From Strigamia acuminata (lineage: Eukaryota; Arthropoda; Chilopoda; Geophilomorpha; Linotaeniidae), in contig OX442319.1 in assembly GCA_949358305.1 (NCBI GenBank), positions 10,974,001 through 11,038,000 of the forward strand: a stretch of DNA of 64,000 bases, read 5' to 3'. The position numbers and the translations under genes are program-made. The notes beneath the pieces are model-generated. The model worked only from the letters and a program-made list of their open reading frames with translations, searched no databases and had not been told where the DNA came from. This document shows positions 52,708 through 63,049 of the stretch, piece after piece; position 1 is the first letter of the stretch, and each line of letters begins with the position of its first letter.

Positions 52708-52954
52708 CCACCGACAATGATCACCAACAACTTTTCAACTGCTTATATACGTCTCCGTCTCCAAATCGAACGTTATCTGGACGTTTTCCACGTGTAACGC
52801 GCGTCGTCTCCTTCGTCTCCGTCCCCAAATTTCTCCGCAACTCGATTTTCGAAAATGTTAAGCCCACGCGCTCTTCATCCAAATCGCCGTCATCAATTTC
52901 CAACTGTTTCAACTATTTCACCTTCCCCAAAGTCTTTTTATGTCGACTGCGCCA

Positions 52955-53086
52955 TGTGAGAATGATAAAGACAACCGATCAAGATGATTGTCTAAACTAG
53001 ACTGATTTATTCATAAAACCTAGAACCAATCATACAAAAGATAGAACAAGTCTCGAAATGACCCCCAGGGGGAGCTATCGCTCACA
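52955..53086 (-). repeat. gag-pro element 5' LTR
   Basis: 132 bp; the tRNA-Ser primer-binding site lies at 52944-52954 with no spacer. Confidence 0.9.
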
Positions 53087-53527
53087 GTGGTGCTGGCATG
53101 CTGCGATTTTAGCACTTCCAAAATACCTTTTGCAGCTTGTTGCCTGTCATTACCCATGCCGAAAGCCTCATTGTTTTTCTTGGTCCATTCCTTATGCGCG
53201 ATGCCCTTGAATCGCCAGATGAAATAATTCTTGATTTCAGCAACTAAATCCTGTTTAGGAATCCATCTTCGATTGCGTCATCCATTTTCGAATGGAATGT
53301 GTTCTTGTACGCCTTGTTCCTGTTTAGAATTCTCCTTATTCTTGCCTTGGAGCTTCCTTTGACTGCTGAATTCTTCTTCAGAATCCTTCAAAATGGAGTG
53401 CTTTGGAATGCCTTGTTCCTTTTTAGAACGTCGTAAAAAATGTCTGCCTTTTCTTGCCGGGAAACTTCTTCAAACTTTCTTAAAGTTGCCTAAACTTCTT
53501 TCAACCAATTCTCTGCTACCAATTTGT

Positions 53528-54578
53528 TAAATTATGTTTGCTAGAGATTATGTAAGATGCAGGAAAAAAGATAAAACGTTCTTAGGTCGAAAGAGAACTA
53601 ACGGCAACTAACACTTTAATGTTCTGAGAACTACAACAGTGGAGTGTGCAGCACGAGTCTGCAACAATGTGCTACAAAGACACAAAAACTTGTGGTGTAA
53701 AAATAGAAAAATGTAATTAACAAATAGAGGAAAATGAAGAAATGTAATTATGAAAGGGGGGCCGGAACTAGCGCTACAAGCTAATACGCGACACGGCCTA
53801 TCCGCGACAAACTAATAAGCGACAATGGCAGGAGTAATAAATCGACAAAGCAAATCCGCGACAAGCAAGAAAAATGTAATTAACAAATAGAAGAAAATGG
53901 AAAAAAAAATGTAATTAACAGCTAACAGAAAAATCTGGTGCAGGACAAGACAAAGAAGATGCATTTTTAATCTTGCATGTACGAGAAAGTGCGATACATC
54001 AAAGTTCAAAAAGATAAAAATAGAAATTAGATAGAAATTTAAGAATTATGATCGTAATGAACGAGGCATCAACTACAATAAGTTAGTAACTAGGTAGGCA
54101 ACTTAACCTTTAACAGTAATAAATCACAATTGGTAATAATAAATGCTAACAAATTAGTTAAAAGGGAATACAGCATGAAAAGTGACATTATTATTACGAA
54201 TTAACAAACAGGACAGTAATAAGTAGATTTTTTTTAAATAGAGATAAATAATTACTGTTACACTAAACAGAACAACCAACAATACGAATGATGTTACACA
54301 CAAAATACTGTCCACGTTCTGTGCAGAATTTTAGGAATATTAAAGTGTAAAACATAGTTTCAATAGTTGCACTTTCAAGTTTGTGTCCTTATAGTAAATC
54401 CACAGATGAAGATGGCAAAGTCCTAGTCTACTACCAGTAAATCTTTGTTTTACTCTGAATTGTTAGCAGTGAGAAGGGGATTTTAAAACTGTCCTAATGG
54501 CGTGTGGCAATGTGTGGATGATGGCATTGGTTGGAATGAGCAGCACCCGGTTCGTAGTCCAAAGATGTACAGAATACG
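53528..54578. other. possible old LTR and 3' flank of IR6
   Basis: 53525 to about 53721 could be the LTR of the older remnant (it starts TGTTAAATT; a candidate end is ATTAACA near 53721), but no second LTR was found to confirm it. 53755-53880 holds GCGACA motifs (TACGCGACA, TCCGCGACA, AATAAGCGACA). From about 54070 the sequence aligns with the 3' flank of IR5. Confidence 0.4.
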
Positions 54579-55991
54579 TTAAATTGCAGAAAAATATTTG
54601 TGGTATAATAATTCCACAATTAACGCGATTCCTGAAAATAAAAGTCCAGCAACAAAACAAACAGAAGCTAAAACGGTGTGATATAAAGTGATGGGCTTGA
54701 TTGTAACATAATTAATTTTCAGACATTTTTCCGGTTGGTTAATTTCAATTATCCTGGGCAGGATTCCTGTTTCTTTTAACTTCAAAAATCTGAAAGAATT
54801 AGAATTTTATGGCCATTATTGGGACTTTTTTTTAAAAAAATATTGGTAGAATGTCAGTAAAGACTTTATATTTTTTCTGTGCATGTGCAGCAGGGCTATG
54901 TGGGAAATAAGGTTTGTGCCGTTTAAAATCGTTATCGGTAAGCAACATAAATTGTTCGTTTAAGTCGGTTTACAAGAAAAGAGAAAAAAGAAAAAAGCAT
55001 ACTTTTGATTAAAAATGTCCGTGTGTTTAGATCCTTTTTGAAATGAGAAATAATGCCATAGAGGTATAGGAATTTTTATAAAACTAAGTCCACAATCATT
55101 TCCATATTTGAACTGCAGAACGTTATAAGCGTGAAGGATGGCATCGTTATAAAATAAAAGTGCGTCACGTAACGAAATTTTTTTTGATTTCTGAAAACGG
55201 TGCCACACCTTTAACGTAAAATCAGTATCTGCAGCCTGGAATTGCAAGAATTTTTTAGCAAATTAATGAGATAATGCACTGATAATAATGTTATTGAAAA
55301 TAATTTCATATTACCTGAATCAAATTGTACAATGGGGTTCCAGCCACACCATATAATTGAACTTGATCATCTGAAAGTATATCCTCGATGCTGTTGTACT
55401 TGTCATGAGTTGGATTGACAGTTAACGATGTGTACAAGACAGCATTGTAACTCAAAAATAACATCATAACCAAGAAATTTCTTGTGTAAGTTATCAGAAG
55501 AACTGTGGCAAAAAGATCGACTCAAGTCAGATAAGCTACACTAGAATAATTGTTAAAGTTAATAATATTATTCTAATTATTAAATTCTAGCCTAATTACT
55601 AACTTTACAAGTTATACATGTGTATTTATTGTCATATTGATATATGGTATATTTTTTTAAATTAAATAGTTGTAACCTGAGGTTGATGTGGAGATTTTTC
55701 TTCGTTTTCTCATAATCAAACTTAAAGTGAAATTGATTATCGTGTATGTAGCACAAATGCAAAACCACACGGACGAGGAAAATGGTTTCAGAAATGTCAT
55801 CCATAAATATTCTTCTACATTAGTATTTTGTCTGATAACAACTCCCCAAGTAGTTCTTCGAACAGGGAAAACTGACGGTTCACGCTCTTGTAAGTATCTT
55901 GCAGCTAATGCTCCTATTCCGAGGCTCCAATCAGTTTGCTGAATAAAACAAAATAAAATAGAATAGATAAATGAATGAATGAAATAATATA

Positions 55992-56754
55992 CAGGGTGTT
56001 CTAAAAGTATTGTTCCCTCCAAATATTTCCTGAGGAATTGCACCTAGGCCAACTTTGATAAAGCGACTGTATAGGAAGTTGGGTGAGAGCAATCCAATGA
56101 CGTCATCAAATTTGACCTTGAAGGTCATTTTCAGGGTCATTCACTTGCTAACTTCTAAACCAATTAGGTTAGAGCAAAAAAGTCAATTACAAAGTTGTAG
56201 AGCACCATCAAATTAGTACTATCCAATTGATATTAGTCATCTTAAGTGAAATGTTTTCTTTTTAAAAAGGAGGCAAATCAGAAAAAAAATTTGCAAAGTG
56301 AAATTTTTTCATCTTGTAATAAAATAATTATTGAGGCATTAAAAAAAGGCAGTGGTTTTTCTTGTTTGCTTGCATAATAATGCACATTTGAATACGATTT
56401 TCAGTAATTCAGTATTTTTCTAATAACAATTTAAGTTTTGTCACAATGGCTGGCTTTATTTCAGCTGATTTGTCTCCTTTTTAAAAAGAAAACATTTCAC
56501 TTAAGATGACTAATATCAATTGGATAGTACTAATTTGATGGTGCTCTACAACTTTGTAATTGACTTTTTTGCTCTAACCTGATTGGTTTAGAAATTAGCA
56601 AGTGAATGACCTTGAAAATGACCTTCAAGGTCAAATTTGATGACATCATTGGATTGCTCTCACCCAACTTCCTATACGATCGCTTCATCAAAATTGGCCT
56701 AGATGCAATTGCTCAGGAAATATTTGGAGGGAACAATACTTTTAGAACACCCTG
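55992..56754. mobile_element. mariner-like MITE with very long inverted arms
   Basis: Termini CAGGGTGTTCTAAAAGTATT and its complement are flanked by TA (55990-55991 and 56755-56756). Complementarity, with scattered mismatches, extends about 280 bp inward on each side (for example GACCTTGAAGGTCA-type blocks and GGCAAATCAG versus CAGCTGATTTGTC). Transcribed, it would fold as one long hairpin. No transposase. It lies in IR6 intron 6. A half copy is at 16520-16855. Confidence 0.85.
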
Positions 56755-56943
56755 TATAATATAATGTAAAACTTTACATTAGGATGTGTTGTTGTATTCA
56801 TAAATATTGGGCTGCAAAAATTGAATAAGTTTGGTCATTAACGACTATACAGGTAATTAATTTCTGAATGATTTGTACAAGTCAGTTCTTGGAAATATTG
56901 TTTGATGCGTTACCCAACTAATTCACATGTGTGATCTAAAAAG

Positions 56944-57090
56944 TAACGTTTTTGCGACGTTCACATGGTGAACACGAACTTCGTTCACGTTCACTTCAAA
57001 AAGTGAACGAAGTTCGTTTGTTGCGTTCACTTGCGATCTTAGTTCACGAACTAACGAACTTAGTTCGCGAACTAACGAACTTAGTTAAAC
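56944..57090. repeat. GTTCG/GAACT palindromic island
   Basis: Clustered inverted and direct copies of GTTCAC, GAAGTTCG, ACTAACGAACTTAGTTCG. Near-perfect hairpin CGAACTTCGTTCACGTTCAC / GTGAACGAAGTTCG at about 56976-57018. Probably a fragment of a DNA transposon terminus (such subterminal repeats occur in hAT elements), in IR6 intron 5. Confidence 0.5.
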
Positions 57091-58395
57091 ACTAATAAAA
57101 ATAGACCACAAATCAATTGTATAAAATAAATGTAATTTCAGGTCAGTTCAAAACTTACTGCAGATATTTTGTTGAATAAATAATATGATAGTAAACGTCG
57201 ATTGGAACCTATACAAGAACAATTTAGTAAATAATTTAAATCTAATTTTTTCAGTACCATTAGCCAGAGTAAATATTTTCCAGATCCTTTAAACCAGCAA
57301 ATGGTAACATTTAGTTTTTGCATAGAAATATTTTGCTTTAAAATAATGTCAAATTGACACTTCCCTGGCAATAATATACAGTTTATATTTAAGTTTGTTT
57401 TAGTGTAATAATTTATATTTTTATTAGATGAACCCTCGAGTGTTTGGTAAACCAATGAAAACAGGGTAAAATTCTACAAATAAATATTTCTTAGACTTAT
57501 GCTGTAAGTAAATCATAAAACTCTCCTTCTTACATCACTATGTTCAGAATACACTAAAACATACACTTGATTTTGCTTGAGTATAATGAGATCTTGTATA
57601 TATTGAAGCATATTAGATCTTTCACTTAGAATGGTTGTGTCATTCGTGTAAAATAAGATCTTCTTATTTTCAATATTCGTATAAGTCAGTATCATCTTGA
57701 AGATGTACAATGTGAAGAAAAAAATTAATTATGACAAAGAAAAAGAATAAAAAGTGTAATATTTTTACCTCTATTTCACCTCCAAAAAAATGTTTAAGCG
57801 AGTATGACATATTATTCACCCAGATCACAATTAATTGGTAAGGACTAAAATTAATATCGTCTTTTTCCATTTGAAAGATTGACTTTGATGCTACTTCAAT
57901 TTTACCAATCCAATGATTATGGATCAATTTCAACAAACAGTTTACGTCTGAAATTCATTAACTTTTAGCATGATGGATGAAGAAAAGAAAGATGGGAATT
58001 AATCCATATCAATTACAAATTATTGAATTGATTAATCATTCCCTTCTTTTTTTTCTAAATTACTGCTTTGAGTAAAATATGAGCTTATATACCAGAAAGA
58101 TTTCCATAAAGGATGATTATTCTTCTTGTGTTTAGTATTTGTGCAATGTTAGCTACTTGCGAAATGTGTTGATCATTACATTGAGAAATAGATGAATTGT
58201 ATAATAAACTGTTTCTTCCGCCTTTAAAATTTAGACATATGTTGTATTAGAGTTGGTAATTTGTGCAGAATCCCTTAAAATAATTAAATTCTAGATTTCT
58301 GTTTAATTAATAATTATAATTCTCTAGATGTCCACTGGATGCTTGGACATATGTCTACAGAATGTTTGCTGGGTGAATGACATTTACACATCTCG

Positions 58396-58461
58396 TAGAA
58401 GACTACTTTGCATTCACCACATCATATTAAATTATGTGGTGAATGCAGAGTAGTCTTCTTA
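58396..58461. repeat. imperfect inverted repeat, IR6 intron 1
   Basis: Arms AGAAGACTACTTTGCATTCA... and its complement with one mismatch, at the same place as the perfect palindrome of IR5 (41580-41644). The two copies have diverged in parallel. Confidence 0.7.
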
Positions 58462-58595
58462 GATATTATTATTAATATATCACTACTCCTTCGGAGAAAT
58501 AAATTTTTAAAATATTTACTTGTTAAATCACTTAGTGTTGTATCAGTATTTGCAAATAATATTATCATAATAACAGAAGAAAGTATATTTTCCAT

Positions 58596-59027
58596 AATTT
58601 TCGAACTAAATTCAAAAGATGAAATGTAATAATTTTATATTCCTAAATAGTGATAAGTGACCGGTGAATATTCAATTATATTAGAGACAAACAGCTATGA
58701 ATTAAAATGTAAAAAAAAAAAAATTAAATTAAAATTTCAGACAACACGCTTTGTAAAAGCATTTAAAACTTTTTTTAAAATGAATATTTACGAGTAGTGC
58801 AAATACATGTTAATAAAAGTAATTCTTAACTTGAGTAACGCAATTTTGCTTCTTCTGTCCTGCAGGATCAAGAGAGGAAATACGATACTAATGACAAAAT
58901 AGACTGTTAGAAAAATATACATTTACACGACTATCGCAGAAATTAAAGATTTTATAGCATGATTAGTTTCTCATGTGAAAGGTGTTGTGACCCCAAAAGT
59001 CCCTTTGCTATTTAGACGATAATTTAA
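58596..59027. other. IR6 upstream region
   Basis: 5' flank alignable with other IR flanks up to about 58980. It then breaks off, and the capsid-like promoter seen in other units is missing here. Confidence 0.5.
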
Positions 59028-59253
59028 TATACTCAAAACCAACATAACTTTGACTTTTTTCACTGGTGTAGTGGCACAAAAAAATAGTCCAAAACACCAG
59101 AATTGTAATCGAACTCCAGACATTGTGATCGATTACCAACATTGTCAAAGGTGATGCTTTGACACAGAACTACTTTTCCGCGTAGTAGAACACAGTACAC
59201 AGTTAGGCGTAAACCAGCTGAAATAGGTCAAAGTTATGTTGGTTTTGAGTATA
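59028..59253. mobile_element. 226-bp MITE, 27-bp perfect TIRs
   Basis: Arms 59028-59054 and 59227-59253 (TATACTCAAAACCAACATAA... and its exact complement). The ends start with TA, fitting a TA target-site duplication. The interior is non-coding. Confidence 0.75.
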
Positions 59254-59882
59254 CATAGATCATTTTTATATAATAATATTTAATACCAATTTATGTTTGT
59301 GCTGCACCTGTTGTGCTTTTGGGCAATTCGCCCAGAAGCCGTTGTCCCTGCCCTGGTAATGTGAGCCTTGGATTGGGAGATTGCTATGGCTAGCTCCCAA
59401 ATTGCACCGTTGCTAGGGCCAAAGCGTGCCGGGACACACGCCACGCATGCGCATTGGTCGATTTTTCGGCCGAACTTTTGAGCAATAAATTCGTTTATTG
59501 CTCACTCTTTGCATTTTCCTCACACCGTTCACACCGAAACAGCTTTGTTCCACCTAACACTGTTTTGTCCGTGATCAGTGAGATTGTACAGATTCATTTC
59601 GATTTGCTTGACGCCAATTGCATCAAGCAAATCCACACCGAGCCGCGAAGACGAAGCGCAACGGACCGATCACCTGTTGCTTCCGCCGCCGCCCGAAGAC
59701 AGACGCGCAATCGCCGTCGAAGACCGACGCCAGCCAGCCGCCGAGAACTGCAGAGCTCACGCTGCCGATTCTCGACCTGTTGCCGACAGTACGATTTCGG
59801 ATCTCATCAAGTTTCCTAAGTAATTTTAAATATCTTCATATACAATTCTGAGTTGCATCCGCAGCACCTAGCAACTCGTGTA
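59254..59882. other. GC-rich, LTR-like stretch
   Basis: From about 59296 (TGTTTGTGCTGCACCTG) the sequence is GC-rich with a perfect hairpin GAGCAATAAA-TTCG-TTTATTGCTC (59480-59503) and CACACCG runs. It resembles the solo LTRs elsewhere in composition, but no matching target-site duplication was found. Open frames on the plus strand (59454-59823) are arginine-rich and unlike known proteins. Confidence 0.35.
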
Positions 59883-60027
59883 CACTGGCTGCATTCAAAA
59901 ATAAAAATAACAATTTTAGTTTGAGTGTATTTTAAGTTTTAACATGGGTTTAAACAGGAAATGGTGTTAATTTAGTTTAAAATTGAACTAAAACACAAAA
60001 TATTTTAGTTTTTCAATGCAGCTAGTG
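59883..60027. mobile_element. 145-bp MITE
   Basis: Termini CACT(G/A)GCTGCATT followed by (C/G)AAAAA, inverted at the two ends. AT-rich interior with ACTAAAA/TTTTAGT repeats. Target-site duplication not certain. Confidence 0.6.
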
Positions 60028-60066
60028 TTATAAATTGCTATTGTTAAAATGGCGGTTAGGAAGACA

Positions 60067-61729
60067 TGTGGTGAACCAGTTGGATAAACGTCAACCCCCC
60101 CCCACCCAGCGGATGTTTCCCCTCTGAGTCACTAGAATAAGTGGGTCGTTTTCCTTGTGTTGGCTCCACCTCCCCCCAGAGCAGGTGGATGCCCCGGGGG
60201 AAGTAGGACGACAGGTGGACAGCCCCCATTGGCTGTCTCCGTCCCCTCACCCCACTGCATAAAAGGCGGAGTTTCCCGCCTAAAGTCAGAACTTACACAA
60301 ACGACACCAAAGAAACACAGCAAATACCTCACCGTCAGGCCAACTTGAAATACCAGTTAGGATTGATCGAGGACCGCTGAGTAAAGTGCAACTGCAACTC
60401 TCACGAATTTACGAGAGAGACATTCCCACGTAAGTGAGCGAATAGCCCTCGTTGATTTATCTGAAATAATAGTCCCTAACTATTATTTTACCACGCTAGT
60501 GTCTGAGCGCATTGTACGGAACCCCTGTTCCGAAACGACGCCTCTGCGACGCTAAAACATACCTCCCTAGACAACAGGCACAAATAGAAGGCTCATTGAG
60601 CATACCACCGCGTCCTGTGGTGACCCAGTTGGATAGGTGTCCCCCCAGGGCGGATACTTGTCCTCTGAGTCACTATGATTGAAGAGTCGTTCCCCCCCGA
60701 GTTGGCTCCACCTCCCCATGGCAGGTGTGTGCCCCGAGGGGAAGGAAGCGGCTGGTGGTCAGCCCCCATTGGTTGATCGCCGGCCCTTCATCCCACTGCA
60801 TAAAAGGCTGTGTTTCCCGCCTAAAAGACAGAACTTACACAAACGACACCAAGAACACAGCAACTACCTCACCGTCAGGCCAACTTCAACTACAAGTTAG
60901 GATTGATCGAGGATCGCTGAGTGAAGTGCAAATTGTAACTCTCACGAAGTCACTTGAGAGCTATTCCGGCGAAAGCAAGAGAATAGCCCTTGTGAGATCA
61001 CCCAGAATAATCGCCCAGACGATTATTCGCCGAAGTAAGTGTCCGAGTGCTTTGTAGGGAACCCCAAAGTTCCTAGACAAGGCCTCTGCAACGCTAAACC
61101 AAACCCTAGACAACAGGCACGGATAGAAGACTCGAAAGAGCATTCCACCGCGTCCGTGAAGACGAATCCGTGACGAATTAACGACAACTCGAAACGCCGC
61201 CTTTGTTCCACCGACCACGCGGAACTGACGACGCCATCTTGAGAAATCCTTTGTTCGACGCTGACCACGTCGACTTTAGAATTATTACTGAGTGTATTTT
61301 AAGGCCTTCAAGCCTATTGAATAAATTACTTGTTCATTTCAATACATTTGATATTCATTTGGGTATTTGCATAATTGATCACAGGTAAAGTACTACACGT
61401 TAGCGCTATTTAAACCTATACCAAGTAGGACGCGACAGTCCTTAAGGCGAATCCATGACGAATTAATGACAATTCGAGACGACACCATTGTTCCGGCAAC
61501 CACGCGAAACTGAGGACGCCATCTTGAGAAAGTCTTGTTTCGACTCAGCCAAGTCGACTCTAGAATTAATATTCATTGTATTTAAGGCGTAAAAGCCATT
61601 TGAATAAACCTTGTTCAATTTACATACATTGAGTGTTTATTTGGGTATAATTAATAAGATCACAGGTAAAGTAAACCACGTTAGCAGGACTTAAGTAGTA
61701 TTTAAACCTATACGAAGTAGGACGCGACA
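60067..61729. mobile_element. solo LTR A (about 837 bp), split by solo LTR B
   Basis: Starts TGTGGTGAACC at 60067 and ends GGACGCGACA at 61729, flanked by GACA (60063-60066 and 61730-61733). Interrupted at 60615/61442 by a second LTR of the same family. Has a TATA-like CTGCATAAAAGGC near 60257 and perfect stem-loops at 60218-60237, about 60265-60282 and 60464-60488. No internal genes, so it is the product of LTR-LTR recombination. Confidence 0.85.
60616..61437. mobile_element. solo LTR B (822 bp), nested in A
   Basis: Starts TGTGGTGACCC, ends GGACGCGACA, flanked by GTCC (60612-60615 and 61438-61441). Strongly similar to A along its length, with TATA-like CTGCATAAAAGGC near 60797. Stem-loop 61005-61028 (GAATAATCG...CGATTATTC) corresponds to 60464-60488 in A with compensating changes. 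Confidence 0.9.
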
Positions 61730-61733
61730 GACA

Positions 61734-63049
61734 CAACAAGCAGAAAATAAGGAAAAGAGAAGTAAAATTTTGCACACTTACCTGATCAAAGACGCAAAGA
61801 ACTGTGAAAGCAATATTGATATAAGATTCTTTGTTGGTTGTTCCTTTGTTCCTGCAAAGTTACTGGATCGAAATAACTATGGCAACGATAATTGAAAATT
61901 GATTGCCGTATTTTCTCACATGTAAATACCAATTACTGCAAAGGAAAATTACAGTTATTAATATTAATTAATATTAATTTTAATTAACATTTTTTGGCAA
62001 TGCAGTCAAGATTAATATTGATTGCACAGTTTACAAAAGAACAAGAAATTCTAAAATTTAAAGAAAACACGACTGGGTCTTTGACACTATCTAAGTTCGG
62101 TTCCGAGAAAATCTTCACTAGTCAAATTATTGTTCTTAAAGCAAGCAAAGCTGTACAAGGTCGAAAAATTGTTAATCCTAATTAAAGAAAACATTTAAAA
62201 TGTTATTTCTATTACTTACTCCATATATTATTGGAAATACCCACGTTGGGTATGCAGGAAAAAAAATTATTTCTGGAAATGCTCGATAATTGTATCCATC
62301 CATTGTTTAGCGAGGACGGGCAAGAGGGGATTCATAATTAGCGCGGAATTAATTGGCGCTTAATTAATTTTAATTCACAGTACCGGTTTTCACTTAATTG
62401 ATTTACCACAGAATGAATAAGCGCGGAATTTTTCAGTAATTGTTGAATAAGTGCGGAATGCAAACATTGTTAACTGAATAAGCGCGGAATTTTGAAATAA
62501 TTTGAAACTGAATAAGCACGGTGTTAAGTAATGTTAATGTAATGTTAAGTTCATTGTTGTTATAGTTGCCAAGAACTTGTTATTGCTAGTTACTAAGAGT
62601 TATATAGTTAAATTGTTGTAAAACCGTTACCATGACTACTTAGTATTTGCTCCTCACTTGCTTGTATTTTACCAACGAGTAAAGACGTGTGTTTTGTTTT
62701 CCACTTTAAAAACCTCTCTTTTATTTCGTGTTGCGAGCTATGCAGTAAACCAAAGGGGTAGCTTTGATGCAAGTGGTGTAAATGCAGTTTAGTTTAGAGC
62801 ATTTACTCCATTTCACCGTTTTCTCATTCTTAATCCTACTGTCATAATTTGACGCTAACACTTGTGGCGCTACCTACCATCTTGTACAGAATGATTGCAG
62901 CCAATTACTTGCTTGTCTTATCGAAACGCGACGTATTTTTCGTATTAAAGTTGGCCCGAAATTCTAGAAAATCATTCTCGCCTTTCATCTCTAGTCAATC
63001 GTCTCGTCAGGATTTCGGAAATTACAAAGAATTACAAAAATTACAAAGA
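61734..63049. other. spacer with motif islands and capsid-like promoter
   Basis: 61734-61895 stays open in frame with an ATG at 60049 if solo LTR A is removed (59 codons, unidentified). 62344-62525 has five variants of GAATAAGCGCGGAATT. 62850-63049 matches 44040-44231 and contains the promoter of the next capsid-like gene: ATTGCAGCCAATTAC, then TTTTTCGTATTAAAG (62936-62950) and its leader. Confidence 0.5.

Larger units (their letters stand above)
50147..53086 (-). mobile_element. gag-protease-only LTR retrotransposon (TR-GAG-like)
   Basis: Identical 132-bp LTRs at 50147-50278 and 52955-53086 (TGTGAGAATG...GCTCACA) are flanked by GTGGT on both sides (50142-50146 and 53087-53091). On the minus strand the primer site TGGCGCAGTCG directly abuts the 5' LTR (52944-52954) and matches the 3' end of tRNA-Ser. 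A polypurine tract AAAAAGGGGGG precedes the 3' LTR (50281-50293). Only 2.68 kb lie between the LTRs, encoding Gag and protease. Reverse transcriptase and integrase are absent without any visible deletion scar in the single long frame. It must therefore be mobilised by another element. Confidence 0.9.
49990..53527 (-). pseudogene. older LTR-retroelement gag/leader remnant, interrupted
   Basis: On the minus strand, 53511-53521 reads TGGTAGCAGAG, an initiator tRNA-Met primer site, with a possible LTR edge (53525, TGTTAAATT on the plus strand) 3 nt away. Following it are lysine/glutamate-rich open stretches (frame broken once near 53285), then about 35 residues (KQDLVAEIKNYF, EWTKKNNEAFG) and a coiled region continuing past the insertion at 50142-53091. 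No pol is found. The type is uncertain; the primer site is like that of copia-2. Confidence 0.4.
54579..58595 (-). pseudogene. IR6: ionotropic receptor with one in-frame TGA
   Basis: The exons are 58520-58595, 57769-57947, 57534-57695, 57258-57473, 57159-57208, 56778-56811, 55677-55938, 55315-55535, 55003-55235 and 54579-54789. They sum to 1644 nt, in frame, 548 codons. All splice sites match those of IR5, its closest relative (short C-terminal tail, same TM4 exon length). The single lesion is codon 331: TGA at 55522-55524, four codons into exon 8, where IR1 has CGA. It would truncate before TM2/TM3. An alternative acceptor directly after it (TTGAG at 55520-55524, plus-strand complement) would be in phase and skip the stop. 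Readthrough is also possible: Drosophila sechellia Ir75a is a known precedent. Intron 6 holds a mariner-like element. Confidence 0.75.
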
